A stretch of 64,000 bases of DNA from CAYONZ01 sp964405465 (GCA_964405465.1 CAYONZ010000010.1:14179-78178), one strand, 5' to 3'; shown: positions 37,074 to 46,290, counted from the stretch's first letter. Made by a program: numbers and translations. The notes: a model not told the origin generated them from the letters alone.

Positions 37074-38564
37074 ATGCTTAAGGTTCTAGTTGTCGATGAT
37101 GATCAAGGGCTACGATTTTCAGTCCGCGAAACTCTCGCTGCAAGCGGCGCTTTTGCAATCGAAGAGGCTTTCGACGGTCAAAACGCAATTGAAAAAGTAA
37201 GAGAATCACACTTCGACCTAGTTCTTCTCGATGTGGACATGCCACGGCTCAACGGTATTGAAGCTCTAAAGCTGATCAAAGAACATGACCCCCGAATTAT
37301 TGTAATCATCATGACCGCGCACGCCACAATAGACGATGCGGTTAGGACTGTGAAAGATGGTGCATATAATTATATTTCAAAGCCCGTAAAACCAGAAGAG
37401 CTGAAGGAACTGGTAAAAAAGGCCCTGAATGCTCAGTCCATGATTTCAAATATTGCAGCCTCGGCTCCAATTTTAATGGAAGCTGGGCGCAAAATCATCG
37501 GGAACACAGCGGAGATGCAGAAAGTTTTTAATATCATCAACAAGCTTTCCAAAGTGGATACACCGGTTTTGATTCGCGGTGCCTCTGGGACTGGAAAAGA
37601 ACTCGTCGCGCGTGCCATCCATTTTAATTCATCACGTAAAGATTCAAAGTTTGTTGCAATCAATTGCTCTGCGATCCCAGAAAACCTTTTTGAGAGTGAG
37701 CTTTTTGGACACGAAAAAGGTTCGTTCACCGGAGCCGACCAAAGAAAAATTGGAAAATTTCAATATGCCGAAGGTGGAACTCTCTTTCTTGATGAATTGG
37801 GAGATATGCCGGTTTTGATGCAAGTGAAGCTTCTGCGTGTATTGCAGGAAAAACTGTTCACTCCGGTGGGCGCAAACCGTGAAATCGAATCTAATGTTCG
37901 CATTATAGCAGCGACAAATAGACCCTTAGAGGAGATGATCAAAGAGGGAAAATTTCGCGAAGATCTCTTTTATCGTTTAAATGTTATCCCAATATTTTTG
38001 CCTTCTTTATGCGAACGTAAAAATGATCTCGAAACTCTCGCCAACAGTTTTATAAAAAAATTCAATCAAGTCCACGGTAAAAAAATAATTGGCATGACTC
38101 CAGATGCGCTTGCTTGTGTAAAAAAATATGATTGGCCAGGAAACATTCGTGAATTAGAAAACGTAATTGAACACGCTTTTATACTCGAAAATGGAAACAC
38201 CCTGACATTGAGTTCGCTTCCAGAGTCAATGTTATTGGCTGCTGGGTACAATCTCAATTCACTTCCAGACAGCGAGTCAGAAAGTACTTCGGTACCTGAA
38301 GCCAATTTAGGTTTTTCCGAAAGCGACGATCTCAATGATGACTTCGAGATAGATGAAAATTCTTCGAGCGCTCCGACTTCGCCAGAGTTAGATTTCAACA
38401 GGCAAAAAGAAGCTTTCGAGAAAGAGTTTATCATTAAGGCTTTAAAGACATTTAAAGGCCGAATCAATCAAACAGCCTTGCATGCTAACATTCCCAAAAA
38501 GACTCTACTGAGAAAAATTGAGAAGTATGGCATCGTTCCGAAAGAGTACGCAGACCCAAAGTGA
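37074..38564 (+). CDS. Sigma-54-dependent response regulator, NtrC family
   Basis: Transcriptional activator that opens sigma-54 promoters when phosphorylated. The receiver domain has LLDVDMP with Asp53. The AAA+ domain has Walker A GASGTGKE (169-176), a GSFTGA loop (216-221; the usual form is GAFTGA) and the ELFGHEKG segment. A Ser/Asp/Glu-rich linker follows, then a C-terminal Fis-type helix-turn-helix (INQTALHANIPKKTLLRKIEKYG). The ATG at 37074 has GGAG six bases upstream. It pairs with the CHASE2 kinase upstream, and the sigma-54-type promoter at 33631 is an obvious candidate target. Confidence 0.93.
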   Translation: MLKVLVVDDDQGLRFSVRETLAASGAFAIEEAFDGQNAIEKVRESHFDLVLLDVDMPRLNGIEALKLIKEHDPRIIVIIMTAHATIDDAVRTVKDGAYNYISKPVKPEELKELVKKALNAQSMISNIAASAPILMEAGRKIIGNTAEMQKVFNIINKLSKVDTPVLIRGASGTGKELVARAIHFNSSRKDSKFVAINCSAIPENLFESELFGHEKGSFTGADQRKIGKFQYAEGGTLFLDELGDMPVLMQVKLLRVLQEKLFTPVGANREIESNVRIIAATNRPLEEMIKEGKFREDLFYRLNVIPIFLPSLCERKNDLETLANSFIKKFNQVHGKKIIGMTPDALACVKKYDWPGNIRELENVIEHAFILENGNTLTLSSLPESMLLAAGYNLNSLPDSESESTSVPEANLGFSESDDLNDDFEIDENSSSAPTSPELDFNRQKEAFEKEFIIKALKTFKGRINQTALHANIPKKTLLRKIEKYGIVPKEYADPK

Positions 38565-38690
38565 TTTTCCGGCCTTGATCTTTGAGAAATCAAAAAAATC
38601 AAGGCGTTTTGAGAAATTTCGCCCGTCACTGCTTAAAATGATTTAATGAACTTTTGCTCCTGATTTCGGCCTGAATTTTGGTTGCGAGTC

Positions 38691-39485
38691 ATGACAAGAA
38701 ACAGTAAGGTCTCGGTCCCGATGGCAAATGGTTCAACTCTTCCTCCTCAGGCATATACACGCGAGGTTCTTGCTGCAGCCTTCAATTGGTTGCAACATCA
38801 ACCCGATTCGACGCGCAGGCTTGCGACAACTCCTGACGCATTGGTGGGTCTCTATCTTCGCGCTCAGCGTTATGGATCATCGACTCCTGAGCAGGATGCA
38901 CCGGTGAGTTCACAAAATTTTATTTCGGACTTAAAGAACTTGGCTGAAGGTTTACGCCAATTCGAAGAAACTAAAGGACTCGGTGCCACACAAAAGCCCC
39001 CCTCCCGACCGCATTCCTCGAGCGCAGCTCTGCATGCCGCCGGCAACAATCATCCCTTACAAAACAATTCGACGTTGGCTCCGATGTCAATGACTGGTCC
39101 AAATATGAATTTTGCACCGCCGGCAGGCCAAACGACAAGCTCAGCTCAGAGCCCCATGGCCTCCCAGGCCCCTGTATCTCAAATTGTTCAGCCGACTATT
39201 CAAAGTTCTCCCGCACATTCATTTGCTAATCCAATTGCAACGGGTCACCTCGTGGGCAACCATTCCGGTACTCAAACGACAACCATGACCGGGAGCGTGA
39301 CTTCTCAAACTTTGCAAATCACGACCAGCAATACCCCAAACATCAATTTGATCGAAGCACTCAATCCGAATACCCGCTCCATGATTCGCGAGGTACAAGC
39401 CTCCCTGAATCTTTCAAATGATGCCGAAACGCTGAATATGCTGGTGGCAATCGCTTACAAAAACATGAAAAATTTGTTAGGCTGA
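38691..39485 (+). CDS. Uncharacterised protein with a Pro/Ser/Thr-rich linker
   Basis: No family is recognised. An N-terminal helical region (about 20-105, with YTREVLAAAFNWLQHQPDSTRRL and ISDLKNLAEGLRQFEE) is followed by about 110 residues of Ser, Thr, Gln, Asn and Pro and by a short C-terminal helical domain (MIREVQASLNLSNDAETLNMLVAIAYKNM). No signal peptide. The ATG at 38691 is chosen, but no strong ribosome site is visible and codon 11 is another ATG. Probably cytoplasmic; the ends may be protein-binding modules. Confidence 0.6.
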   Translation: MTRNSKVSVPMANGSTLPPQAYTREVLAAAFNWLQHQPDSTRRLATTPDALVGLYLRAQRYGSSTPEQDAPVSSQNFISDLKNLAEGLRQFEETKGLGATQKPPSRPHSSSAALHAAGNNHPLQNNSTLAPMSMTGPNMNFAPPAGQTTSSAQSPMASQAPVSQIVQPTIQSSPAHSFANPIATGHLVGNHSGTQTTTMTGSVTSQTLQITTSNTPNINLIEALNPNTRSMIREVQASLNLSNDAETLNMLVAIAYKNMKNLLG

Positions 39486-39546
39486 ACCTATATTGATTTT
39501 GACCAAGTCCGTGCGAATGGACAGGTCTTGCACATAAGGAGTTCGC

Positions 39547-42066
39547 ATGGCCGATCAACAAATTCCGGCGCCAGATTTTAAGGATACCTTGAATCTTCCG
39601 GTTACCGATTTCCCAATGAAGGGGAACCTTCCGGAAAAAGAACCAAAGATCATTGCGAACTGGAACCAAAAAAAAATNNNNNNNNNNNNNNNNNNNNNNN
39701 NNNNNNNNNNNNNNNNNNNNNNNNNNNNNNNNNNNNNNNNNNNNNNNNNNNNNNNNNNNNNNNNNNNNNNNNNNNNNCCCTATCTGACTCTGCAACCAGA
39801 GTATGAAGCCGAAGAGGTGCGTGAATTAGCGAGAGCGTTGCAAAAAGGAGTGGTTTACCTCGGCGTAAAACCTGTTTATTGGTGTCCGACTTTGCAAACA
39901 GCTCTAGCCGAAGCAGAAGTCGAGTATCACAATCATAAGAGCCCTTCGATTTTCGTGAAGTTTCCATTCGAAGAAGCGAACCTGAAGTTTGGACCATTCA
40001 AAAAACCAGTGTCGATCGTCATTTGGACGACGACTCCATGGACGCTTCCGGCAAATCTTGGTGTGGCCGTACATCCTGATTTCGAATACGGATTTTTTGA
40101 AACGGAATCGGATACACTTTTGATTGCCAAAGAACTCAAAGAGTTTGTTGAAAAAGAAATTGGAACCTCACTTACCGCTGTCGGTAAAACTCTGAAAGGG
40201 TCTGAGCTTGAACGAATGAATGCTCAGCACCCGTTCTATCCACGCAAATCTCTTTTGGTTCTTGGCCAACATGTCAGTCTCGACGCAGGGACCGGCGCGG
40301 TACACACGGCTCCTGGCCATGGTCAAGACGACTACAAGGTCGGATTGAAATATGGACTGGAAATTTTAAGTCCTATCGATGGAGCCGGTCGCTACACCGA
40401 TGAAGTGCCTGAGTACAAAGGTATACAAATTTTTGAAGCCAATCCAATGGTGGTTGAGCGATTGAAAGAAGCCAATCGTCTGCTGGCATTCAAAACTGTT
40501 GAACATAGTTACCCTCACAATTGGCGAAGTAAGACGCCTCTGATCTTTAGAGCCACACCTCAGTGGTTTTTGGGAATGGACATGGAACATTTCAATGTGC
40601 GAAAGATGGCACTCGCTGCTGTCGAAACCACTCAATTTGTTCCTGCATGGGGAGCTGCCCGCTTGAGAGCGATGGTCGAAAATCGACCCGACTGGTGTTT
40701 AAGCCGCCAACGCACTTGGGGCGTACCTATTCCGGTGTTCTTTTGCGAAAAATGCAATCACCCCTATGCCAATGCTGAGGTCATGTTTAAAGTGGCAGAC
40801 CTCATGGAAAAAGAGGGTGGGCTTGAGGCCTATCATAAATATTCTTCCGCGGATTTTATTGGCAATCACAAGTGCGAAAAGTGTGGCCATCACGAATTTG
40901 CCAAAGGCCAAGACATTTTAGATGTGTGGTTTGATTCGGGTGTTTGCCATGCGGCAGTTCAATCTCGCCGAAAGGGATTAAAGTTTCCTGCGGATATCTA
41001 TCTTGAAGGAAGTGATCAACATCGCGGTTGGTTTCAGACCAGCTTACTTTCAGCATTGGCTTCACGCGGGGAAGCCCCTTTCAAAACCTTGCTCACTCAC
41101 GGATTCGTAACAGATACTAAAGGCCGTAAGATGAGTAAGAGCCTTGGCAATGTCGTGGTTCCTGCAGAAGTAACGCAAAAAAGTGGTGCAGAGATTCTGC
41201 GCATCTGGGCTGCTTATGAGGACTACGGACAAGACATTGGCTGCGGAACTGAGAGTTTTGCTCGTGTCACCGAAACTTATCGGCGCTTTCGTAACACCAT
41301 GCGGTTTTTGCTCGGAAATATTTCTGACTTCGATCCGAACAAAGATCGCGTTTCGTTCAAGGATATGCCGGTGCTTGATCGTTATGCTCTGGCCACGCTC
41401 AACAATGTAGTCCGCAAATGTACTCACGCTTTCGATTCATATGAATTCTACAAAGTGTACCATATTCTCAACACTTTCTTTACTGTCGATTTGTCTGCGG
41501 GCTATCTGGACATGCTCAAAGATCGCCTCTATACAGCAAATAAAAATAGTTTAGAACGGAAATCGGCACAAACGGTGCTCTATGATTTGGTCAAAACACT
41601 GATTGCACTTATGGCTCCAATCACCTCATTTTTATCTGAAGAGACACTCGAATATATTCCCGGAGAAAAACCTGAAAGCGTCTTTTTGATGCCATTTCCT
41701 GAACCCGTTGCGCAGTGGGATGATGAGGAACTTCTCAAAGAGTTTGCTCTACTATTTGAAGTACGCTCGGATGTTTCAAAGAAGCTTGAAGAGCTGCGCC
41801 GAGAAAAACTCATCGGTACAGGTCTTGATGCAAAAGTGATCGTAACCGCACAAAATGATAGGCTCGCTCTCTTGAAAAAATATGAGTTTCTACTCAGCGA
41901 GTTTTTTATTGTTTCACAAGTGGCCCTCCAAAATGGTGATTACACCATTGCCGCAGAAAGAGCTGCTGGTGGAAAATGTTTGCGCTGTTGGTACTATAGC
42001 ACTGAGGTTGGCAAACACCCGCAACACGTTCACTGTTGTCCTAAATGTGTGAAGGCTCTGACATGA
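39547..42066 (+). CDS. ileS: Isoleucyl-tRNA synthetase (interrupted by an assembly gap)
   Basis: Class I synthetase charging tRNA-Ile. The start is firm (AAGGAG, then ATG) and the first residues (DTLNLPVTDFPMKGNLPEKEP) are typical. After the gap the editing domain (WTTTPWTLPANLG, GTGAVHTAPGHGQDDY), the KMSKS motif and the C-terminal zinc finger with CLRCW and CPKC are present. The gap removes the region around the HIGH motif. By comparison with E. coli about 95 residues are missing, more than 100 N represent, although the frame happens to continue. The stop overlaps the lspA start by four bases. Confidence 0.95.
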   Translation: MADQQIPAPDFKDTLNLPVTDFPMKGNLPEKEPKIIANWNQKKXXXXXXXXXXXXXXXXXXXXXXXXXXXXXXXXXXPYLTLQPEYEAEEVRELARALQKGVVYLGVKPVYWCPTLQTALAEAEVEYHNHKSPSIFVKFPFEEANLKFGPFKKPVSIVIWTTTPWTLPANLGVAVHPDFEYGFFETESDTLLIAKELKEFVEKEIGTSLTAVGKTLKGSELERMNAQHPFYPRKSLLVLGQHVSLDAGTGAVHTAPGHGQDDYKVGLKYGLEILSPIDGAGRYTDEVPEYKGIQIFEANPMVVERLKEANRLLAFKTVEHSYPHNWRSKTPLIFRATPQWFLGMDMEHFNVRKMALAAVETTQFVPAWGAARLRAMVENRPDWCLSRQRTWGVPIPVFFCEKCNHPYANAEVMFKVADLMEKEGGLEAYHKYSSADFIGNHKCEKCGHHEFAKGQDILDVWFDSGVCHAAVQSRRKGLKFPADIYLEGSDQHRGWFQTSLLSALASRGEAPFKTLLTHGFVTDTKGRKMSKSLGNVVVPAEVTQKSGAEILRIWAAYEDYGQDIGCGTESFARVTETYRRFRNTMRFLLGNISDFDPNKDRVSFKDMPVLDRYALATLNNVVRKCTHAFDSYEFYKVYHILNTFFTVDLSAGYLDMLKDRLYTANKNSLERKSAQTVLYDLVKTLIALMAPITSFLSEETLEYIPGEKPESVFLMPFPEPVAQWDDEELLKEFALLFEVRSDVSKKLEELRREKLIGTGLDAKVIVTAQNDRLALLKKYEFLLSEFFIVSQVALQNGDYTIAAERAAGGKCLRCWYYSTEVGKHPQHVHCCPKCVKALT
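39678..39777. other. Assembly gap (100 N) in ileS
   Basis: Exactly 100 N. The fixed length suggests a placeholder. The missing sequence should encode the HIGH motif and flanking catalytic region. Confidence 0.98.
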
Positions 42067-42572
42067 ATAAAAAATACCTGATGTTTTTCGCGTTGGCTGG
42101 CCTTGTTGTAACTTTTGATCAATTGATCAAGATTTATATTCATACCAATTTTCAATTGCATGAATCGCGCACGGTTATTAATGGCTTCTTTGACCTGACT
42201 TACGTAAGAAATCCAGGTGCAGCATTTGGCTTTCTTGCATCAGCTGCCCCTGGATTTCGTGAAATTTTCTTTTTGTCGATTCCACCAATTGCATTGCTTA
42301 TTATTGTCGGCATTTTGCGAGGAGTGAAGAATACAGACCTGATTTCAATCAATTCATTGGCTTTGGTTTTTGGCGGAGCTCTTGGCAATTATATCGATCG
42401 ATTGAGATTTAAGTTCGTGATCGATTTTTTAGACTTCTATTTTATCAAGGGGTTCGAGAAGGTGGCTTGGCCTGCCTTCAATATTGCTGATATGGCAATT
42501 GTCGGCGGAATTTCGATTTTCGTATTTTTAGAACTGACCCAAAAGAAGACATCACAGGGAGAGACAGTATAG
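42063..42572 (+). CDS. lspA: Lipoprotein signal peptidase (signal peptidase II)
   Basis: Inner-membrane aspartyl protease that cleaves diacylated prolipoproteins. Four hydrophobic segments with FDQLIK, the RNPGAAFGFL motif, and the two catalytic Asp regions GNYIDRL and FNIADMAIVGG. 169 residues, as usual. The ATG overlaps the ileS stop (ATGA). The ileS-lspA order is common in bacteria, and lgt follows, grouping two steps of lipoprotein maturation. Confidence 0.96.
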   Translation: MNKKYLMFFALAGLVVTFDQLIKIYIHTNFQLHESRTVINGFFDLTYVRNPGAAFGFLASAAPGFREIFFLSIPPIALLIIVGILRGVKNTDLISINSLALVFGGALGNYIDRLRFKFVIDFLDFYFIKGFEKVAWPAFNIADMAIVGGISIFVFLELTQKKTSQGETV

Positions 42573-42613
42573 AAAACCAGACCGTTCATCACATTGATGG
42601 TTTTTTTGCCAAT

Positions 42614-43396
42614 GTGCCGTTCGGATTTGGCGTAGAAATTCCAAGCTACTATGTCGTGCTCAGCTTCACGTATATTGTCTGTTTTCTTTTTTTACAGCGA
42701 CGCCTTAAGGTGTTCAGGCTCGACAATCATCTCTCCTACAATCTGTATTTACTAATTATGATTTCCGGTTTTTTTGGAGCACGGCTCATGCATGTGCTCT
42801 ATGAAGAACCCGCTCTCTATCTTGAACACCCCTCCTGGATTTTACAGTTTTGGCGCGGTGGTTTTGTTTTTTATGGAGGCGCCATAGTTGCAACTCTTGG
42901 AAGTTTGTGGTTTCTGCATTTTCATAAACAGCCAATCCGAAGTTGGCTCAATGCTTCTGCGCCGGTCATTGCTCTTGGATACGCATTGGGGCGATTGGCC
43001 TGCTTGTTCACTGGATGCTGCTTTGGCAAAGTTTGCCTCTGGTATCCGAACTGGCCTTTTCGACACCCAACACAACTGTACGCTGTGCTTTTTGAATGTC
43101 TTAATTTAGCCATTCTTTTGTTTTACGAAAAGCATGAGTTGTCGCAAACAAAAATCACCTCTCCTTCGCTGGCGCAATTTGTGCCAAGACTCTATACCTT
43201 TCCACTCTGGCTTGGGCTGCATTCACTTTCTCGTATGCTCGTTGAAACATTGCGAGATGATGATCGTGGACGCATGTTGGGAGACCAGAGCATTTCAACC
43301 TGGATCAGTGGGTTACTTCTGGTGGTGGCTGTGTTTATTTTTCGAGCCACCTTTAAGACTAGGACGCATCCAAATATGGCCAAACGTCTCGATTGA
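42614..43396 (+). CDS. lgt: Prolipoprotein diacylglyceryl transferase
   Basis: Inner-membrane enzyme that attaches diacylglycerol to the lipobox Cys, the step before LspA. Several membrane segments, with SGFFGARLMHVLYE, WRGGFVFYGG (the HGGL region) and GRLACLFTGCCFGK, then RHPTQLYAVLFE. The GTG at 42614 has no ribosome site and cuts into the first expected segment. In the same frame the protein can be read back to an ATA at 42569 behind GGGAGA with five-base spacing, giving a family-like start; this would be a non-standard start codon. Downstream of lspA. Confidence 0.85.
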   Translation: MPFGFGVEIPSYYVVLSFTYIVCFLFLQRRLKVFRLDNHLSYNLYLLIMISGFFGARLMHVLYEEPALYLEHPSWILQFWRGGFVFYGGAIVATLGSLWFLHFHKQPIRSWLNASAPVIALGYALGRLACLFTGCCFGKVCLWYPNWPFRHPTQLYAVLFECLNLAILLFYEKHELSQTKITSPSLAQFVPRLYTFPLWLGLHSLSRMLVETLRDDDRGRMLGDQSISTWISGLLLVVAVFIFRATFKTRTHPNMAKRLD

Positions 43397-43669
43397 AACT
43401 CATAGAAATGATATGCCGGATAGAGAAGACACAATAACAATACCTTTGTAAATCCCAATATTGTGGCGAGTCACTGTCGTTTCAATAGCATTGTAAACGC
43501 CCAAACGGCTGGGGGTCACTTCTGTTGCAACGGCTTTTCCTGTGGCATTTTCTGTGGCATTTTTTTGGTCGCCCAGACCTTTCAGGCCACACCCTAGACA
43601 TTCGAATGAATCGTTGAATAGATGTGAAATCAACTTTTACTGCACATCCACAACCTCCGATAAGTCGCC

Positions 43670-44884
43670 ATGAGCATTTTGTTTCGACATCTCATGATTG
43701 TTTCCATTTTTACTGTGATTTTCGCATTTTCAATACATGCAGAAATCGAGACGCCAAAAGAAGTGGAGCCCCGCACGTTGACCCAATGCCCTAAAGAGAG
43801 CCTTTACCTCCAAGAAAAAATCGAGGTATCTCTGTCTGAAATCAGAGAATTTCAAACGCTATACGAAGTGCCTTTGCCTTGTAAAATCATGAATGCAGAG
43901 AGCTGCAGCCAAGAAGAAACTCTGCGCATACCAAAATTTGCAACAGCAATTGAGAAGGCTCTCAGCCTGTTCGTTCCGAAGACCATACCCATGAACTGTA
44001 TCGCCGCAAGCATGAGTCTTTCTGGAGATTTCATTAAACTTGTCAACTGCAGCTCTGAAACTGAAACACTAGGCCCCAGCAAATCGTCAGTTTCTGCACC
44101 TCCTATATGCATCACTCATGAGTACCTCGAATTTCTCAAACGGTGGATGGATCAGGCCATTTCTTGTGTGGACACTTTTGAATACCCGCTCAACGCGGCA
44201 GAAATATTTGCGATCATCAACCACGAGTCTCGATTTCAGGTCAATGCTCGAAACGGCATTGGAACTGGCTTGATGGCACTTACATCCATCGGTGTGAAGA
44301 GTGCAGCAAAAGAGACTTTGTTGGCATCTAACCCTAGTCAAAAAATCACGACCCCAAATCCGAAAATCTTAAATCGATGGAAAGACCTTGAGACCCGTTC
44401 GCAATGCCAAGCCTTTCGCAAAATCATGGATGCGCCCGTACAAATGGGTTCGGATGGTACCCTCACCTCTTGTCAACTTACCCATGTCCCAAGTAACCCA
44501 GCTCGGTCACTTATCCTTGGTCTAGTGCTCTATCAACAGGCGCAAGAAACCACCAAGCGTCTTCTTCGCAATTTCCCAATCAAGGTTGGAAAAAGTCTTC
44601 AACCATTTCATCTGCAATTCAATTCACCAGGTCTGCCTAAATCCTTACAGGCCTACTTGACTCGAGTGATTTATAATCGCGGCCAAGGGACAGTCGAAAC
44701 TGCACTGAAGAATCTTGTACAATATGAAGGTATAAAGACATTTGGAAGTCTTCCGGAAGCAACGGCCGCAATAGACGTCGAAATCGCAAAGGTGATCAAT
44801 GAAAGCAGCTACTCATATTCGCAAAAAATTGATCAAGACATTTCGGTGCTCAAAAACAAGTTCAAATGTGACCTTCGCTTTTAA
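43670..44884 (+). CDS. Exported lysozyme-like (transglycosylase) candidate
   Basis: A signal peptide (residues 1-24, ending near IHA|E) precedes a 380-residue protein with several Cys. The segment FAIINHESRFQVNARNGIGTGLMALTS (from about residue 181) matches the catalytic core pattern of soluble lytic transglycosylases, with Glu186 as the likely acid. The remainder is unlike the standard Slt or MltE enzymes, so the family is uncertain. Such an enzyme would cut peptidoglycan in the periplasm or, in a predator, that of prey. Overlaps the next gene by 86 bases. Confidence 0.65.
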   Translation: MSILFRHLMIVSIFTVIFAFSIHAEIETPKEVEPRTLTQCPKESLYLQEKIEVSLSEIREFQTLYEVPLPCKIMNAESCSQEETLRIPKFATAIEKALSLFVPKTIPMNCIAASMSLSGDFIKLVNCSSETETLGPSKSSVSAPPICITHEYLEFLKRWMDQAISCVDTFEYPLNAAEIFAIINHESRFQVNARNGIGTGLMALTSIGVKSAAKETLLASNPSQKITTPNPKILNRWKDLETRSQCQAFRKIMDAPVQMGSDGTLTSCQLTHVPSNPARSLILGLVLYQQAQETTKRLLRNFPIKVGKSLQPFHLQFNSPGLPKSLQAYLTRVIYNRGQGTVETALKNLVQYEGIKTFGSLPEATAAIDVEIAKVINESSYSYSQKIDQDISVLKNKFKCDLRF

Positions 44885-45380
44885 GAAATATTTTTTGCAA
44901 ATTTTGTTTTGGTTACCCTTACTCTCACACAGTCTTGGATTCAGCCAAGTTGAACAAGAACATGCGAAAGCCATTAGCGGTTCAAAACAAGAGAAACTCG
45001 AAGCAGATTTGAACAAATCCATGCAACAGCAACTGCAAAAAATAAAAAGTGCAAAAACCGTTACGAAAAAGATGGAAGTGCTACTCCGTACCAAGAAAAT
45101 GATTGGTGAATTCAAACAAAATGGTCTGCACAAGAAATTTAAAAATGTCTTTCAAGCTGCCGCGGATTTTGAAACCTTTTTTTCTCCTCTCTATACTTTG
45201 AAAATCGAAAGAGTGAAGAAGCCAAAGCGAGCACTCATCTCTGAGCAAAAATGCCGAGAAAAGAAGCAGGAGCTGTATCTTCTGTTTGATCCGCAACTTT
45301 CTGAATCAGAGCAACGGCCCGCTGCAACAATGGCAAATGCGTTCCTCATCGAACTGTGCAAATTGGTCCCACCGAAATAA
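44799..45380 (+). CDS. Uncharacterised exported protein
   Basis: No family is recognised. AAGGTG lies just ahead of the ATG at 44799, which is inside the preceding gene. A hydrophobic segment (FLQILFWLPLLSHSLGFSQ) at residues 32-50 would act as a signal peptide with a long basic start; a GTG at 44868 would give a more ordinary signal peptide. The rest is Lys-rich and helical (EKLEADLNKSMQQQLQKIKSA) with two Cys residues near the end. The large overlap suggests it is translated together with the transglycosylase-like protein. Confidence 0.55.
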   Translation: MKAATHIRKKLIKTFRCSKTSSNVTFAFKKYFLQILFWLPLLSHSLGFSQVEQEHAKAISGSKQEKLEADLNKSMQQQLQKIKSAKTVTKKMEVLLRTKKMIGEFKQNGLHKKFKNVFQAAADFETFFSPLYTLKIERVKKPKRALISEQKCREKKQELYLLFDPQLSESEQRPAATMANAFLIELCKLVPPK

Positions 45381-45490
45381 ATTCGGAGTCGAAACGCACA
45401 GTATGCCGCGTTACAACTCGAGTAAAAAAATCCTAAACCCAATTAAACAGATTTTATTTTTAAAACTTCTGCTGCTTTTTCAAAAGTTCG

Positions 45491-45506
45491 TGGTACAGGT
45501 CTTGCT
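45491..45506 (+). promoter_or_regulatory. Candidate sigma-54 promoter of the proline-rich protein
   Basis: TGGTACAGGTCTTGCT differs from TGGCAYRNNNNTTGCW at one defined position (T for C), with GG and GC ten bases apart. It lies about 70 bases before the ATG at 45577. An overlapping sigma-70-like TATAAC nearby is an alternative. Confidence 0.5.
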
Positions 45507-45576
45507 CACTGTATAACTTGTAGACACTTTGTAACCATTGCTCTTTTTTTATAGAGAAAAAATAGGGGGAAGTTTT

Positions 45577-46239
45577 ATGAGGCCATATAGGCAGACCGTG
45601 TTTTCATTTGTCGCGCTTATTGCTGCAATGACATCAGCTACTGATGTTTTAGCCAATGAGAGTTCTGAATTACGAGCTCCGATTCGTATCGAAATTCGTC
45701 CAGGTGTTCCACCAAGAGTTCGAGCTCCATATCCTCCGCCGATTTATCAACCGGCACCACGTCCAAGACCTCCACGTCCGTATCCGCCAACTCCGCCGCC
45801 GCGTCCATATCCTCCAAGACCATATCCTCCTGCTCCGCCACGACCATATCCACCACCACGTCCGTATCCACCAAGACCTTATCCACCTGCTCCGCCCCGT
45901 CCAGCGCCTTCGGTTCGATACTTCGAAGCTCCGATTTATCAGAATTATTATGGTCGCGCCTTTTTTGATGTTCGCCAGTTGCTCGACATCAACAGTCAGT
46001 TTGATGGGCAGCGCTTGGCCTACGTGAAAGTTCGCGCTTCATCGCAAGGACGATGGGGTCAGGCCGAGATGCTTATCAACGGTTATGTGCAGGGAAATTC
46101 AGTTCAGATCGGTGGGGGAACTCGCGATTATTTCTTCTATCCTTACTCACAGTCTGAGTTTGGATATGGAATTGGCTCGCTCACACTTCAATTTAGTGGC
46201 GATGTTTACATCGAAACAATTGGTGTGAGTCTAGATTAA
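45577..46239 (+). CDS. Exported proline-rich repeat protein
   Basis: No family is recognised. GGGGGAAG precedes the ATG at 45577; an upstream ATG at 45538 is less likely. A signal peptide (to about residue 27, VLA|NE) is followed by residues about 47-109 built from Arg-Pro-Tyr-Pro-Pro repeats with Ala and Thr variants, which should form an extended polyproline rod able to span the cell wall or bind surfaces. The C-terminal 110 residues are beta-rich and Gly/Tyr/Phe-rich and likely form a compact beta-sandwich. It precedes a lipoprotein gene by about 50 bases. Confidence 0.8.
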   Translation: MRPYRQTVFSFVALIAAMTSATDVLANESSELRAPIRIEIRPGVPPRVRAPYPPPIYQPAPRPRPPRPYPPTPPPRPYPPRPYPPAPPRPYPPPRPYPPRPYPPAPPRPAPSVRYFEAPIYQNYYGRAFFDVRQLLDINSQFDGQRLAYVKVRASSQGRWGQAEMLINGYVQGNSVQIGGGTRDYFFYPYSQSEFGYGIGSLTLQFSGDVYIETIGVSLD

Positions 46240-46290
46240 GTAAACAGTTTCTATTGTACTAAATAACAAACATAAACAAAGGGGAGAAAA

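Noticed and set aside
38573..38620. CCTTGAT...ATCAAGG inverted repeat after the sigma-54 activator gene
   Set aside because: Long AT-rich loop and only a short T run; not strong enough to list as a terminator.
43397..43669. Gap after lgt with two CTGTGGCATTTT copies
   Set aside because: Two short copies only; no promoter spacing for sigma-54 (GG/GC distance wrong) and no coding sequence seen.
45638..45886. Minus-strand open frame rich in Val and Asp
   Set aside because: It is the complement of the proline-rich repeat coding sequence.
45719..45905. Repetitive DNA that could suggest a CRISPR or satellite array
   Set aside because: The repeats are codons for Arg-Pro-Tyr-Pro-Pro units in an intact, well-started gene; there are no spacers.
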